Shown here piece after piece: positions 7,564 through 18,592 of a stretch of 64,000 bases of DNA (positions within the stretch are counted from its first letter, which is position 1; each line of letters begins with the position of its first letter). Made by a program: the position numbers and the translations under genes. The DNA lies in contig JAQUIJ010000007.1 of the NCBI GenBank assembly GCA_028683385.1, positions 1 to 64,000 on the forward strand, written 5' to 3'. Under the pieces are notes generated by a model. The model saw only the letters and a program-made list of their open reading frames with translations, did no database searches and was not told where the DNA came from. The DNA comes from Prolixibacteraceae bacterium (GTDB taxonomy: Bacteria; Bacteroidota; Bacteroidia; Bacteroidales; Prolixibacteraceae).

Positions 7564-8376
7564 TTATTCAAACTTGAATTTCTTGAAATAGATAACAGGC
7601 AACTCAATGCAATTCAATTGCTTTTTCTTAAACCAAACCGTAAGCAAACGTTCGGCCATAAAGCCCAGAATTCGTTTCTGATAATCGGTATAATTGTTCA
7701 GGTCGATTCTTCGTTCAAACTCAAACAGCAAGTCGATCCACCACATCATAAATTCCTGATAATGTTCATCTTTCAGAATAAACATGTTGTTGGCATATAA
7801 TCTTTTACCCTGAAGTACTTCATGAAAAGCTTCCAGATATTCCGGATGTTTTTCGATCAGTATCGTTTCAAGAAGTTTCAGATCGTTTATGTCGTGATAG
7901 CGGCGATAGTGCGTTTCAACCGTATATTTCAGCTTTCGGGCTTGTGGTAAAATAGCATCGTATCGATTTAGTAAATCATTCAACTCCTGCTTGTTGAGAA
8001 TTCTGGGGACAAAAAGGTCAGTATTTTCAGTATAAATCAATCCATATCGTTTTTTGTATAGTCCCGCCGGATAATAAAGCAGACGTTTTAGTTTGTACAA
8101 AAATGGTTCAGGTTGCGCGGTAAAGAAACGGCGGTAATGGCAGCTTCCGGTTACTTCCTGATGTGTATTTTTCCAGACCCAGTAAATGCCCGTTAATTCG
8201 CTGAAGTATGGGTTTTTATGCGAAATATTTTCGCCAGAGTCATCGCCGATAATAGCTGATTTTTCTTCATGCTGTGCATTTCCAGCCATAATTGGCTGAT
8301 AGATTGGATCTGTTTGCAGAATTGAACCATTCTTGTAATAAAAAACATAAACCTTAATTCTTGAATGACCTGACAT
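7564..8376 (-). CDS. DUF4422 glycosyltransferase-like protein
   Basis: The 270-aa product matches the DUF4422 family, found in polysaccharide gene clusters and believed to be glycosyltransferases. Visible features are the N-terminal strand IKVYVFYYKN, the IYWVWKN motif around residue 65, SCHYRRFF, and the C-terminal half with NMFILKDEHYQEFMMWW and GFMAERLLTVWF, which are typical of the family. No signal peptide or membrane helix is seen, so it is probably cytoplasmic. It stands alone rather than in a polysaccharide locus: mnmE follows after 57 bp on the same strand and fabG is divergent. The sugar and acceptor cannot be predicted. Confidence 0.82.
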   Translation of the reverse strand: MSGHSRIKVYVFYYKNGSILQTDPIYQPIMAGNAQHEEKSAIIGDDSGENISHKNPYFSELTGIYWVWKNTHQEVTGSCHYRRFFTAQPEPFLYKLKRLLYYPAGLYKKRYGLIYTENTDLFVPRILNKQELNDLLNRYDAILPQARKLKYTVETHYRRYHDINDLKLLETILIEKHPEYLEAFHEVLQGKRLYANNMFILKDEHYQEFMMWWIDLLFEFERRIDLNNYTDYQKRILGFMAERLLTVWFKKKQLNCIELPVIYFKKFKFE

Positions 8377-8561
8377 TGTACAATTTAAATAGTTGTGCAG
8401 AGGTAATTATTTATTCAGCCAAAAATAGCACTTTAATTTTTATAAATAATTGGCGATTGAGATTTCGAAAATACCGGTTAAAAGTTCCATTTGATTTTGT
8501 CTAGTTTGGCTTGAAAAAGCTGATAAAAGAAGCATCAAACGATCAGTTTCGCATATTTTAT

Positions 8562-8569
8562 TACTTTTG
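8562..8569 (+). promoter_or_regulatory. Possible -7 element for fabG
   Basis: TACTTTTG matches the Bacteroidota -7 consensus TAnnTTTG and lies 37 bp before the fabG start codon. I find no good TTTG at the -33 position, so the assignment is tentative. Confidence 0.35.
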
Positions 8570-8606
8570 CCCGTAATTCGAAAATTCATAAATCAAATAC
8601 TTTAAT

Positions 8607-9353
8607 ATGAAACTTCTTGAAGGAAAAACGGCCATAATTACTGGCGCATCCAGAGGCATTGGAAAAGCAATTGCCCTCAAATTTGCTGAAGAAGGTTGCA
8701 ACATCGCCTTCACCGATCTTTTTGAAGACGAAAACATGAAAAACACAGAAGCTGAATTGACTGCCCTTGGCGTAAAAGCTAAAGGATATGCATCGAATGC
8801 AGCTAACTTTGAAGATACTGATCGGGTAGTGAACGAAATTGTTGCCGATTTTGGCGCAGTTGATGCATTAGTAAACAATGCAGGTATTACGAAAGATACC
8901 TTGTTGATGCGTATGACTGAAGATCAATGGGATGCAGTGATTAATGTGAACCTGAAGTCAGTTTTCAATTTCACAAAAGCGGCCCAAAAAATTATGCTGA
9001 AACAAAAATCAGGCTCTATCGTTAATTTGAGCTCGGTTGTTGGTGTAAGCGGAAATGCTGGTCAATCAAACTATTCAGCTTCAAAAGCTGGAATCATTGG
9101 TTTCACCAAATCTATCGCTAAAGAATTAGGATCACGCGGAATTCGTTCGAATGCAATTGCTCCGGGTTTTATTATTACCGAAATGACAGCTAAAATTCCG
9201 GAAGATGCACGTAAACAATGGGAAGCAAATATTCCGATGAAACGTGGTGGTTCTCCTGAAGAAGTTGCTAAGGTTGCATTATTTTTGGCATCTGACCTTT
9301 CTTCGTATGTAAGCGGACAAGTCATAAATGTTTGTGGCGCAATGAATACTTAG
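8607..9353 (+). CDS. fabG: 3-oxoacyl-ACP reductase FabG
   Basis: This NADPH-dependent reductase performs the first reduction of fatty-acid elongation. The 248-aa protein is a classic short-chain dehydrogenase: cofactor loop TGASRGIG (13-20), NNAG, and catalytic Ser-Tyr-Lys in NLSSVVG and NYSASKAG. PGFIITEMT and the C-terminal SYVSGQVINVCGAMNT are FabG-like rather than those of other SDRs. It is transcribed alone and ends in a strong terminator, so it is not in a fab operon here. Other SDR functions cannot be excluded, but length and motifs fit FabG. Confidence 0.93.
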   Translation: MKLLEGKTAIITGASRGIGKAIALKFAEEGCNIAFTDLFEDENMKNTEAELTALGVKAKGYASNAANFEDTDRVVNEIVADFGAVDALVNNAGITKDTLLMRMTEDQWDAVINVNLKSVFNFTKAAQKIMLKQKSGSIVNLSSVVGVSGNAGQSNYSASKAGIIGFTKSIAKELGSRGIRSNAIAPGFIITEMTAKIPEDARKQWEANIPMKRGGSPEEVAKVALFLASDLSSYVSGQVINVCGAMNT

Positions 9354-9377
9354 GGAAACGAATATTCAATACAATTC

Positions 9378-9410
9378 AGGCCGATTACATTTGTATCGGC
9401 CTTTTTTTTT
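9378..9410 (+). terminator. Rho-independent terminator after fabG
   Basis: AGGCCGAT (9378-9385) pairs with ATCGGCCT (9395-9402) around a nine-base loop, followed by a run of T to 9410. It starts 25 bp after the fabG stop. Confidence 0.9.
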
Positions 9411-9516
9411 GCCACTCAGGAATAGAAAGTTCTATCTTAAACTTTTTTTAGGTTTTTACTCAACCATAATTGGCTAACTTTTTACTATATTAGTTAAGCA
9501 AAAAAAATCAGATAAA

Positions 9517-11421
9517 ATGAAGCAGCGAAGGATCTCCTTTCTTTTGAACTCCAATATAACTACCATCGCGATCGTTATTATCTCAGCTATTGTGTACATC
9601 AATTATCATCTGAGTAAGGAGGTATTGGTGAAAAAAATTGAAGATGGAGCTGTTAATCAGAGTAATATGATCATTTCGAAGATTTCCAGGATTTCAGTTG
9701 GAACCGAAGAGATTGCAAGAAACGTATCAGCCCAAGTCTTGTATTATTATAAGAATAATGATTTGGATGTTTTTCTCCGTCAAGTTCTTAAATCTAATAC
9801 TATTATTGAAAGTATTCATGTTCAGTTGATTGGAAAGGATACAAAACATCTTTTGAGATTTTATTCCATTAAAAATGGCCGGGATAATTGTAATTCTGAT
9901 GATTTAGCAGATGATAAATTTATTCTTGATCTGAAATCCGGAAATCCCCAATTGAGCAATGGAGTTTGGACTAGCCCATCTTATTCTAAACCGGATACTT
10001 CGCATTTATTTGTTTCCTACAAATTGCCAATATATTATCCTGAAAGCAATCAGATTGCCGGGATTGTTTCATGTGAGATTTCGTTAAATGCGATTAGACA
10101 AATGCTCTCCGCAATTCGATTAGGAGAGAATGGTTATATTTTTATCGTGGATCAATTGGGTAATTACATTTCACATCCACGCTCTGACTGGATTCTTCAA
10201 CATAATATTTTTGAAAAAACTTCAACCATTTTTAAGGATAATGGTCAGGAAATCGAATCGGAAATCAAACAGGGTAGGAGCGGAGCCGGTTTAGGTATTT
10301 CTGAATATCTGAATGGTCAGGCTGCCTGGTTTTACCATGCCCCTATCACCAATTCTGGTTGGAGTGTAATTATTGTAATTCCTGAAAAAGAACTGTTTAA
10401 AGAACTTCACGAAATATTTCTAAAAATTATTGTGGTTTCGGTTTTTGGAATTCTTCTATTATTTCTGGTTAATATTTTAGTATTCAAAAAGATGCTCGAT
10501 CCACTGGTTCGAATTACCCATGCCATTCAACTGTTCACCTCTTCTCCGGATAGAGAACACGAATCGAAGAATGAAATTATGATGCTTGTCAATAGCCTGG
10601 AAGATTGGCAGGAAAAGTATGGATTGCTTATAAACGATCAAAAGAAAACGGCTAGTGACAAAATCAAATTTGAAAAAGATCTAAAATCGGCTCAAGAGAT
10701 ACAACTAAATATTGTTCCTTCCGGAAAGCCAACATTTCTGGAAAATCCGGAGATAGATCTTTATGCCATGCTAAAGCCAGCTGAGACTATTGGTGGAGAT
10801 TTGTATGATTATTTTTTTATCGATAAAAATCATTTGTTAGTAGCGATTGGTGATGTCTCTGGAAAAGGAATTCCAGCATCACTTTTTATGGCAATTACGA
10901 GTACGCTAATAAAAACTCATGCTAAAATATTATCGTCGAAAGATATTGTCAAGCGTGTCAATAACGAATTGAGTGACCGAAATTCGAATCAATATTTTGT
11001 TACTCTTTTTCTCGGAATACTTGATATTCGTTCAGGATTATTGGATTACTGCAATGCTGCACATAATTTTCCATACCTATTACGTGCCGATGGTACTTTA
11101 GAAACGCTATCAAAGAGTCATGGGTTACCTCTTGGAATATATAAGGGTAAAAAATATAAAAGCAGTAGTATTGAACTTAAAATGAACGATTTGATGATCC
11201 TATATACCGATGGAGTAATTAATTCAAGAGATACGAATAAGAAACATTACGGAACTAATCGATTAGAAAATACCATTCAGAACCTAACTGATTTAACCGC
11301 AGAAGAGGCCGTTGAAAGATTAGTGAAAAGCATTATGATATTTGAAGGACAGGGTAATCAAGCTGATGATATTTCGCTTTTAGCTTTAAAGTACCTAAAT
11401 AAACCAGAAGACCAGGCTTAA
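9517..11421 (+). CDS. Membrane sensor PP2C-type phosphatase (SpoIIE/RsbU family)
   Basis: The 634-aa protein has a membrane helix at about 8-30, a periplasmic dCache-like sensor domain (about 33-295, including GENGYIFIVDQLGNYISHP), a second membrane helix (about 303-325), a HAMP-like linker and a C-terminal SpoIIE/PP2C phosphatase. Metal-binding motifs are GGDLYDYF, GDVSGKGIPASLFM and the late YTDGVINSRD and QADDISLLAL. Such enzymes dephosphorylate anti-sigma-factor antagonists in partner-switching pathways; no partner is encoded nearby. The sensed ligand is unknown. The last codons and the stop are embedded in a 38-bp perfect palindrome shared with the clpC terminator region. Confidence 0.9.
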   Translation: MKQRRISFLLNSNITTIAIVIISAIVYINYHLSKEVLVKKIEDGAVNQSNMIISKISRISVGTEEIARNVSAQVLYYYKNNDLDVFLRQVLKSNTIIESIHVQLIGKDTKHLLRFYSIKNGRDNCNSDDLADDKFILDLKSGNPQLSNGVWTSPSYSKPDTSHLFVSYKLPIYYPESNQIAGIVSCEISLNAIRQMLSAIRLGENGYIFIVDQLGNYISHPRSDWILQHNIFEKTSTIFKDNGQEIESEIKQGRSGAGLGISEYLNGQAAWFYHAPITNSGWSVIIVIPEKELFKELHEIFLKIIVVSVFGILLLFLVNILVFKKMLDPLVRITHAIQLFTSSPDREHESKNEIMMLVNSLEDWQEKYGLLINDQKKTASDKIKFEKDLKSAQEIQLNIVPSGKPTFLENPEIDLYAMLKPAETIGGDLYDYFFIDKNHLLVAIGDVSGKGIPASLFMAITSTLIKTHAKILSSKDIVKRVNNELSDRNSNQYFVTLFLGILDIRSGLLDYCNAAHNFPYLLRADGTLETLSKSHGLPLGIYKGKKYKSSSIELKMNDLMILYTDGVINSRDTNKKHYGTNRLENTIQNLTDLTAEEAVERLVKSIMIFEGQGNQADDISLLALKYLNKPEDQA

Positions 11422-11438
11422 GCCTGGTCTTCTGGTTT
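11401..11438. terminator. 38-bp perfect palindrome acting as bidirectional terminator
   Basis: Positions 11401-11419 are the exact reverse complement of 11420-11438, giving a 19-bp stem with no spacer. The left arm encodes the last residues of the SpoIIE-family protein (NKPEDQA) and the stop codon TAA at 11419-11421 sits at the centre. The convergent clpC gene ends at 11455. It is probably a transcription terminator for both genes, though neither flank has a long pure T-run. Confidence 0.75.
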
Positions 11439-11454
11439 CAATTAAATTCCTATT

Positions 11455-13977
11455 TTATTTTTTCTGAAGCGTAGATAAGATCTTGATTTTTATCTTTTCA
11501 GTTTTCTTGTCAAAACCTACAGAAATAGTATCTCCTTCAACAACTGAAGCCCTAATAATAACTTCAGCCATTTCATCTTCCAGATATTTTTGTATTGCCC
11601 GTTTCAATGGCCTCGCTCCAAATTGAGCGTCGTATCCCTTATCTGCTATAAAATCTTTGGCTGCTGCTGAAATTTTTAATTTGTAATTCAGTGAGTTAAC
11701 TCGTTCATACAAACCCTTTAATTCAATATCAATGATTTCGTGGATGTGTTCTTTAGTCAATGAATTAAACATGATCACGTCATCAATACGATTCAGAAAT
11801 TCAGGAGCAAAAGCTTTCTTTAATGCCTTTTCAACAATGTATTTCGAATTTTCGCCATCGTCAACACTTTTGTTTTGGGTGGTAAAACCGACGCCACGAC
11901 CGAACTCTGATAATTGACGTGAGCCAATATTTGAGGTCATGATAATTATAGTGTTTTTGAAATCGATGCTGCGCCCCAAACTGTCAGTTAACCGTCCTTC
12001 ATCTAAAACCTGAAGTAATAAATGGAAAACATCAGGATGGGCTTTTTCGATTTCATCTAAAAGAACAACACAATAGGGTTTCCTTCTAACTTTTTCAGTC
12101 AACTGTCCACCTTCTTCGTAACCAACATATCCCGGAGGCGCTCCGACCAATCTGGAAACAGAAAATTTCTCCATGTATTCGCTCATGTCAACTCTAATTA
12201 AAGAATCGATACTGTCGAATAAATATTTAGCTAAAACTTTGGCCAATTGTGTTTTACCAACACCGGTAGGTCCAAGAAAAACAAATGAGCCAATTGGTTT
12301 ATTGGGGTCTTTAAGTCCAGCACGGTTTCGTTGTATGGCTTTAACAATCTTAACAATTGCGTCGTCTTGTCCAACCACGCTTCCCTTAATCTGTTTGCCC
12401 ATGTCCATCAATCGTTTCCCTTCAGCCTGTGCAATGCGCTGAACAGGTACTCCCGACATCATGGCAACCACTTCTGCAACCTTTTCTTCAGTTACTGTTT
12501 CGCGGTGACTGATCAGTTCCTTTTCCCATTCTTCTTTTTCCTGCTCAAGCAACTGTAAAAGGCTCTTTTCTTTATCACGGTGATTGGCGGCCAGTTCAAA
12601 GTTCTGACTTTTTACCGCTTTGATTTTTTCCTCTTTGGTCTTTTCAATTTTTTCCTCCAGCTTCACAATACGATCCGGAACATTGATGTTTGAGATATGC
12701 ACACGCGAACCCGATTCGTCAAGCGCATCAATTGCTTTGTCAGGCAAAAAACGGTCAGGAATATACCTGGCAGTTAATTTTACGCAGGCTTCAATTGCTT
12801 CAGGAGTGTATATTACATTGTGATGATCCTCATACCTCGATTTAATATTATTCAGAATTTCAATAGTTTCATCAACTGAAGTTGGCTCAACCATTATTTT
12901 CTGGAACCTTCTTTCTAAAGCGCCATCTTTTTCAATCTGCTGACGGTATTCGTCGAGGGTAGTGGCTCCAATACATTGAATTTCGCCACGTGCCAATGCC
13001 GGTTTCAGCATATTGGCCGCATCAAGCGAACCTGTTGCACCACCCGCACCAACAATGGTATGAATTTCGTCGATAAACAAAATAACGTTACTGACTTTCG
13101 ATAACTCATTCAGAATAGCCTTCATTCGTTCTTCAAACTGTCCACGGTATTTGGTTCCGGCAACAATTGAAGCGATATCCAAGCTAACAACGCGCTTGTC
13201 GAAAAGAATCCTCGATACTTTTTTCTGAACGATTCGTAAGGCAAGTCCTTCAGCAATAGCCGATTTACCGACACCTGGTTCGCCAATCAGAATTGGATTG
13301 TTTTTCTTTCTTCGCGATAATATTTGAGCTAATCGCTCAATCTCACGTTCCCTTCCAACAATCGGATCCAAATTATTTTCTTCTGCGGCTTTGGTAATGT
13401 CAACACCAAAATTATCAAGCACAGGTGTGTCTGATTTTGGGTTTACAGGCTTTTTGGCAGATGATGAAGACGCGGCTCCTCCAGGTGATTTGGAGAAACT
13501 ATCATCATCTGAATCTTCATCATCAAAGTCAGATTTTGCCTCCGGATTTTTATAATCTTCCAATCTTGATTTCAAAATATAATAATTGATGTGGTACTCG
13601 CTCAGAATATTACTGATCATGCTATCCTTGTCCTTAATTAAAGCAAGGAGAAGATGACCTGTGTTGATAGTAGGGCTGTTGAAAGCCCGTGCTTCCAAAT
13701 AAACAAGCTTCAAAGCTTTTTCAGCTGATTTTAATAATTGCACAGAGGCCTGCGAATCGATATCCTTGCCAGTTCTTAGTTTTTCTTCGATCGATTGTTT
13801 TATTTCAGACAAATTGACACTAAGGTTAGAGAGAATCTCAATAGCTACGCCTTCTCCATCTCTAAGGATTCCGAGGAAAATATGTTCTAATCCAATGCTC
13901 TCATTTCCTAGTCGGATAGCTTCCTCCCGGCTGTATGAAAGAACATCTTTAATTCGTGGTGAAAATTGTGAATCCAT
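11455..13977 (-). CDS. clpC: ATP-dependent Clp protease ATP-binding subunit ClpC
   Basis: ClpC is a Hsp100 unfoldase that feeds proteins to ClpP. From the preferred start the protein has about 840 aa: N-terminal Clp repeats (about 1-145), an acidic/Ser-rich linker, AAA1 ([17 protein letters not shown]), a UVR-type coiled middle domain, AAA2 ([21 protein letters not shown]) and the C-terminal ClpB-D2 small domain. I choose ATG at 13977 ([16 protein letters not shown]) rather than the ATG at 14019, because family members begin at this point. It lies divergent to gyrA with a 274-bp shared upstream region. ClpP is not in the window. Confidence 0.95.
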   Translation of the reverse strand: MDSQFSPRIKDVLSYSREEAIRLGNESIGLEHIFLGILRDGEGVAIEILSNLSVNLSEIKQSIEEKLRTGKDIDSQASVQLLKSAEKALKLVYLEARAFNSPTINTGHLLLALIKDKDSMISNILSEYHINYYILKSRLEDYKNPEAKSDFDDEDSDDDSFSKSPGGAASSSSAKKPVNPKSDTPVLDNFGVDITKAAEENNLDPIVGREREIERLAQILSRRKKNNPILIGEPGVGKSAIAEGLALRIVQKKVSRILFDKRVVSLDIASIVAGTKYRGQFEERMKAILNELSKVSNVILFIDEIHTIVGAGGATGSLDAANMLKPALARGEIQCIGATTLDEYRQQIEKDGALERRFQKIMVEPTSVDETIEILNNIKSRYEDHHNVIYTPEAIEACVKLTARYIPDRFLPDKAIDALDESGSRVHISNINVPDRIVKLEEKIEKTKEEKIKAVKSQNFELAANHRDKEKSLLQLLEQEKEEWEKELISHRETVTEEKVAEVVAMMSGVPVQRIAQAEGKRLMDMGKQIKGSVVGQDDAIVKIVKAIQRNRAGLKDPNKPIGSFVFLGPTGVGKTQLAKVLAKYLFDSIDSLIRVDMSEYMEKFSVSRLVGAPPGYVGYEEGGQLTEKVRRKPYCVVLLDEIEKAHPDVFHLLLQVLDEGRLTDSLGRSIDFKNTIIIMTSNIGSRQLSEFGRGVGFTTQNKSVDDGENSKYIVEKALKKAFAPEFLNRIDDVIMFNSLTKEHIHEIIDIELKGLYERVNSLNYKLKISAAAKDFIADKGYDAQFGARPLKRAIQKYLEDEMAEVIIRASVVEGDTISVGFDKKTEKIKIKILSTLQKK

Positions 13978-14070
13978 ATGCTTCGTCACATTAATAAAGT
14001 TACGCATCCAAAATAACAAAAAGTATTCCTAAAAGTTGGTACTGTCATACTCAATCTCATTTTCTTTATT

Positions 14071-14078
14071 CAAAAATA
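14071..14078 (-). promoter_or_regulatory. Possible -7 element for clpC
   Basis: On the minus strand this reads TATTTTTG, a match to TAnnTTTG, about 95 bp upstream of the chosen clpC start. No clear -33 TTTG accompanies it. Confidence 0.3.
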
Positions 14079-14178
14079 CACAATAAAAGTCAGGCATTAC
14101 TTATAATTTGTTGATTTTACGAACATTACATTGTTAAAATCTTATTTGTATTTTACCCATGAAAAGCGCAATAATCGC

Positions 14179-14207
14179 TTGATTCATAAAGTATTTTTGT
14201 ATTTTTG
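14179..14207 (+). promoter_or_regulatory. Probable gyrA promoter
   Basis: TATTTTTG occurs twice back to back (14192-14199 and 14200-14207), each matching the -7 consensus TAnnTTTG. TTG at 14179-14181 is suitably placed for the second copy (18-bp spacer). An unusually strong ribosome-binding site, AGAGGAGGAG at 14239-14248, precedes the gyrA ATG at 14252. Confidence 0.5.
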
Positions 14208-14251
14208 TCAATCAAAATTTTTAAAGCAAAAATCATTTAGAGGAGGAGTAA

Positions 14252-16771
14252 ATGTCTGAAGGCGAAAAAATTATCAAGATTAATATTGAAGAGCAAATGA
14301 AGTCAGCTTACATCGATTATTCGATGTCGGTTATTGTTTCAAGAGCTCTTCCGGATGTAAGAGATGGTTTAAAGCCTGTACATCGTCGCGTTTTATTTGG
14401 AATGAGTGAGTTGGGAAACTTTTCTAATAGACCCTACAAAAAGTCAGCTAGGATCGTTGGGGAAGTAATGGGTAAGTATCACCCGCATGGTGACTCGTCC
14501 ATTTACGGAACATTGGTTCGTATGGCTCAGGATTGGTCATTGCGTTACACATTGGTTGACGGCCAGGGTAACTTTGGGTCAGTTGATGGTGATAGCCCTG
14601 CAGCAATGCGTTATACTGAAGCCAGATTGTCGAAAATAGCGGAAGAAACGCTTGCCGATTTGGAGAAAAATACGGTGGACTACCAACCTAATTTTGACGA
14701 ATCGCTGAAAGAACCAACAGTATTACCAACCCGAATCCCACAATTGTTGGTTAACGGAGCATCAGGAATTGCAGTTGGGATGGCAACAAACATGCCTCCC
14801 CACAATTTGTCTGATACCATTGATGCTATTGTTGCTTACATTGATAATCCGGAAATTGACATTCAGGATTTGATTCCAATAATCAAAGCGCCTGATTTTC
14901 CAACTGGAGGTATTATTTATGGATACAGAGGGGTTCAGGAAGCATATGAAACCGGAAGAGGCCGGATCGTTATCAGGGGAAAAGCACACATTGAAGTAAC
15001 ACCGAATGGTCGTGAAAAAATTGTAATTACTGAAATCCCTTATATGGTAAATAAAGCAGAACTCATTATAAAGACTGCTGAGTTAATCAATGATAAGAAG
15101 ATCGAAGGAATCTCCAATGTAAACGATGAATCAGACCGCGAAGGTATGCGAATCGTTTTTGACATCAAACGAGATGAGATTTCGAATGTTGTTCTGAACA
15201 AACTCTACAAATTCACACAACTTCAGAATAGTTTCAGTGTAAATAATATTGCGTTGGTACATGGTAGGCCACAACTGCTTAACCTGAAAGAATTAATTCA
15301 TTATTTTGTCGAACATCGGCATGATGTAGTCATCCGCAGAACACAATTTGAATTGGATCAGGCCGAAAAACGTGCCCACATCCTGGAAGGACTTATCATC
15401 GCCAGCGATAATATTGAAGAAGTAATTGCTATTATCCGTGCTGCAAAAAATCCGGATGAAGCCAGAGTGAACCTGATGGAACGGTTTACATTATCTGACA
15501 TTCAATCCAGGGCGATTGTTGAAATGCGTCTACGTCAGTTGACAGGACTGGAGCAAGATAAATTGCATGCTGAATACGAAGAGATTTTGAAACAGATTGA
15601 ATATCTGAAAAGTGTATTGGCCGATATCAATTTGCGCATGGAAATAATCAAAAATGAGCTTATTGAGATTAAAGATAAATATGGCGACGGACGTAAAACG
15701 GAGATTGTTCCTAATGCAGAAGAGTTCAATCCGGAGGATTTTTATGCCGACGAAGAAATGGTTATTACTATTTCTCATTTGGGATACCTTAAGCGGACAC
15801 CATTAACCGATTTCAAAACTCAGGGTAGGGGTGGCAAAGGATCAAAGGGAAGTACTACAAGAGATTCCGATTTCCTTGAGCATATGTTCAATGCTTCAAT
15901 GCACAATACTTTACTTCTGTTTTCAGAAAAAGGTAAGTGTTTTTGGTTGAAGGTTTATGAAATTCCGGAAGGAACAAAGACTTCCAAAGGTCGGGCCATT
16001 CAGAATGTGATTAATATTGAACAGGATGATAAGATTTTGGCCTATATTAATGTAAACAATCTTACTGATCCTGATTATATTAATAACAACTTCATTATTC
16101 TTTGTACCAAGAAAGGTATCATCAAGAAAACTTCTCTTGAGGCTTATTCGCGTCCAAGGCAAAATGGAGTAAATGCAATTACAATCCGTGAAGATGATCA
16201 GCTTTTTGAAGCCAGAATGACCAATGGAAGTCATCACATTATGATGGCTGTTCGTTCCGGAAAAGCAGTTCGTTTTGAAGATGGTAGTGTTCGCCCGATA
16301 GGAAGAACAGCTTCCGGAGTTCGTGGGATAACCCTTGGACATGATCTGGATGAAGTAGTTGGCATGGTTTGTGTTGAAAACGAAAATGCAGACATTTTAG
16401 TTGTTTCTGAAAATGGCTATGGGAAACGCTCTAAAATTGGTGATTACCGATTGACTAACCGTGGCGGAAAAGGTGTTAAAACCATTAATGTTACTGAAAA
16501 AACTGGTCAGGTAATTTCAATTAAAAGTGTTGACGATACCAATGACCTAATGATCATTACTCAGTCAGGATTAACGATAAGGATGTCGATTTCATCTCTT
16601 AGAATTTTGGGAAGAACAGCACAGGGAGTCCGTTTGATAAATCTTAAAGAAGGTGATCAAATAGCTTCAATTACAATTGTTCCAACATCGGAAGATACAG
16701 ATGAAGTTTCTGAAATTTTGGATGAAAATATTGAATTGTCAGACGAGAATGATTCTCAACCTGAAGAATAA
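14252..16771 (+). CDS. gyrA: DNA gyrase subunit A
   Basis: GyrA is the cleavage-religation subunit of the A2B2 gyrase that introduces negative supercoils. The 839-aa protein has the winged-helix/tower core with active-site Tyr121 in [12 protein letters not shown], followed by six beta-pinwheel blades. The GyrA-box QGRGGKG near residue 525 separates it from ParC. The quinolone region reads [10 protein letters not shown]: Ser at the position of E. coli Ser83 and Gly at the position of Asp87. An acidic tail ends the protein. It is followed after 58 bp by a TPR protein on the same strand. A strong Shine-Dalgarno, rare in this phylum, precedes it. Confidence 0.97.
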   Translation: MSEGEKIIKINIEEQMKSAYIDYSMSVIVSRALPDVRDGLKPVHRRVLFGMSELGNFSNRPYKKSARIVGEVMGKYHPHGDSSIYGTLVRMAQDWSLRYTLVDGQGNFGSVDGDSPAAMRYTEARLSKIAEETLADLEKNTVDYQPNFDESLKEPTVLPTRIPQLLVNGASGIAVGMATNMPPHNLSDTIDAIVAYIDNPEIDIQDLIPIIKAPDFPTGGIIYGYRGVQEAYETGRGRIVIRGKAHIEVTPNGREKIVITEIPYMVNKAELIIKTAELINDKKIEGISNVNDESDREGMRIVFDIKRDEISNVVLNKLYKFTQLQNSFSVNNIALVHGRPQLLNLKELIHYFVEHRHDVVIRRTQFELDQAEKRAHILEGLIIASDNIEEVIAIIRAAKNPDEARVNLMERFTLSDIQSRAIVEMRLRQLTGLEQDKLHAEYEEILKQIEYLKSVLADINLRMEIIKNELIEIKDKYGDGRKTEIVPNAEEFNPEDFYADEEMVITISHLGYLKRTPLTDFKTQGRGGKGSKGSTTRDSDFLEHMFNASMHNTLLLFSEKGKCFWLKVYEIPEGTKTSKGRAIQNVINIEQDDKILAYINVNNLTDPDYINNNFIILCTKKGIIKKTSLEAYSRPRQNGVNAITIREDDQLFEARMTNGSHHIMMAVRSGKAVRFEDGSVRPIGRTASGVRGITLGHDLDEVVGMVCVENENADILVVSENGYGKRSKIGDYRLTNRGGKGVKTINVTEKTGQVISIKSVDDTNDLMIITQSGLTIRMSISSLRILGRTAQGVRLINLKEGDQIASITIVPTSEDTDEVSEILDENIELSDENDSQPEE

Positions 16772-16829
16772 TAGATATTTTTAAACTTTTAATTAAATAT
16801 TATAGCGTAACAACAAACTTTTTATCACA

Positions 16830-18011
16830 ATGAAGAGAACGACAATTTTATTTGTTTTACTTTTTGCCGTTTCATGCGCGTTCGCTCAGAAAGGCAAAGT
16901 AACCAGTGCATTAAGTTATAAAGAAGCTGGTAAGCTCGACAAGGCAGTTGAAGCAATAGAAGAAACTATTGATGCTAGTAACCCTAAAACTGAGGGTTCT
17001 GTTACATGGCCCAGAACATGGGAAGTACGTGGTGAAATCTACCAAGCTGTATTTCAATCGAAAGATGAAAATTATAAAAAGCTTAGTGCGGATCCATTGA
17101 CTGTGGCATATGATTCTTATATGAAAGCCTTACAACTTGACGACAAAGATCGTTTTTCAAAGAGTGTAAAAATTAAACTTACTCTTTTGATTGGTGACCT
17201 TACAAATCAGGCAGTTGCAGGTTTTAATGAAGAAGCTTATGAAAAAGCAATGACATCATTTGAACAGATTATGGCCATTGAGCAGTTACCTGTTTACAAA
17301 GCTGATGATCCAAATGCTGTGGATACTGTTATTATTTTCAATGCCGGATTAGCTGCATACAATGCGCAGAAATATGATAAGGCTATTCAGTATTATAAAG
17401 AAGCAGCTAAGTATAAATACAATGGTGCAAAAACTTATTCGTTGATAGCTAATAGCTATTTCCAGAAAAAAGATACCGTTGGTGCATTACAAGTATTGCA
17501 AGATGGGTTAAAAGAATATTCTGATAATGGAATTCTTTTAGTTGAAGTGATCAATGTTTATTTGAATGCTAACAAAATTGATGATGCGATGAAGTATTTA
17601 GACATCGCTATTGCACAGGATCCTAAAAATGCTTCGTATTTCTTTGCTCAAGGTACACTGTATGACAAACTTCAGAAACCTGAGGAAGCAGCTACTAGTT
17701 ATCTGAAAGCAATTGAATATAAAGAAGACTATTTTGATGCATATTATAATTTGGGAGCTCTGTATTACAATAAAGGAGTAAAACAGGTTGATGTAGCAAA
17801 TCTTGTTCCAAGCAATCAACCCGAAAAATATGAAATAGAAAAAGATAAGGCTGATGTTGAATTCAAGAAAGCAATTCCATACATGGAAAAAGCACATGAA
17901 ATTAATCCTACCGATAAATTTACTTTAGAGTCTTTGAAGACTTTATATTATCGCTTAAAAATGTTAGATAAACATGCTGAGATTATCGAAAAGATGAAAA
18001 GCATTCAATAA
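16830..18011 (+). CDS. Exported TPR-repeat protein
   Basis: The 393-aa product has an N-terminal signal peptide (about residues 1-19, ending AFA before Q). The rest is built of tetratricopeptide repeats, for example AGLAAYNAQKYDKAIQYYKEAAKYK, here described rather than exactly bounded, and YYNLGALYYNKG. It therefore probably acts as a periplasmic or envelope scaffold. The specific partner is unknown. It follows gyrA by 58 bp and ends in a clear terminator, so it may be transcribed partly from the gyrA promoter. TPR proteins beside gyrA are common in Bacteroidota. Confidence 0.8.
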   Translation: MKRTTILFVLLFAVSCAFAQKGKVTSALSYKEAGKLDKAVEAIEETIDASNPKTEGSVTWPRTWEVRGEIYQAVFQSKDENYKKLSADPLTVAYDSYMKALQLDDKDRFSKSVKIKLTLLIGDLTNQAVAGFNEEAYEKAMTSFEQIMAIEQLPVYKADDPNAVDTVIIFNAGLAAYNAQKYDKAIQYYKEAAKYKYNGAKTYSLIANSYFQKKDTVGALQVLQDGLKEYSDNGILLVEVINVYLNANKIDDAMKYLDIAIAQDPKNASYFFAQGTLYDKLQKPEEAATSYLKAIEYKEDYFDAYYNLGALYYNKGVKQVDVANLVPSNQPEKYEIEKDKADVEFKKAIPYMEKAHEINPTDKFTLESLKTLYYRLKMLDKHAEIIEKMKSIQ

Positions 18012-18021
18012 TCGATATTTT

Positions 18022-18049
18022 AAAGAAGGAGCTTTTGCTCCTTCTTTTT
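18022..18049 (+). terminator. Terminator after the TPR gene
   Basis: AAAGAAGGAGC (18022-18032) pairs with GCTCCTTCTTT (18037-18047) around a TTTT loop, and the message runs into Ts. It begins 11 bp after the stop codon. Confidence 0.9.
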
Positions 18050-18539
18050 AGTTGTATGAAAATAACATAATATTAATTCTAAGACAAATGTGCAAATTTC
18101 AAAACCGATTATAATATTATCATAATTAAGTCGAAATGGCGAGCTTAAAATCTAATAATTCCGAAAAATTAGGCAGATCTCTAATTAAAATTCATCAAAT
18201 TCTGCAATGCAAAATTTAAAAGGTTTACGTGACATCCAAAATTTGATTTTAAAAGTATTATTTCTGAATTTGTTTTGCACGAAATAATTTGAATTTCACC
18301 TGTTGATTACTTAGCCATCAATAACTCAAAGCCTGCACATCAAATACTTGAAAATTTACAAAATAATTAGATTAAATAAGAATTACATTTGTAACTAAAA
18401 AATATTTAATGTGGTTTAATAACTTGATAAACAATGTTTTGTATTGATTTACATATGACAATTTAACTTTTTAAACTATCGTTTTATCTCAGTATGATCT
18501 AAATCAGATCGTGCTGTACGCAAAGAATATAAAATGAAA
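18050..18539. other. AT-rich stretch without a recognisable gene
   Basis: About 490 bp with no ORF of convincing composition. A 27-codon ORF at about 18136 has no supporting features. I see no tRNA, riboswitch or IS remnant. The only marked structure is at its right edge, the hairpin that ends the minus-strand small ORF. Confidence 0.5.
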
Positions 18540-18578
18540 AACGATGATACTCCTATGAAATCTAGGAATATCATCGTT
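18540..18578 (-). terminator. Terminator of the 59-codon small ORF
   Basis: AACGATGATA (18540-18549) pairs with TATCATCGTT (18569-18578). After one C/A mismatch, TCCTA (18551-18555) pairs with TAGGA (18563-18567) around a seven-base loop. Read on the minus strand it is followed by TTTCATTTT. It lies 15 bp beyond the small ORF's stop. Confidence 0.75.
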
Positions 18579-18592
18579 AAAGTAAATCAATA

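Noticed and set aside
14252-16771. ParC (topoisomerase IV subunit A) instead of GyrA
   Set aside because: The GyrA-box QGRGGKG and six-bladed C-terminal domain with acidic tail indicate gyrase.
18136-18219. 27-codon ORF in the gap after the TPR gene
   Set aside because: Too short and without any supporting signal.
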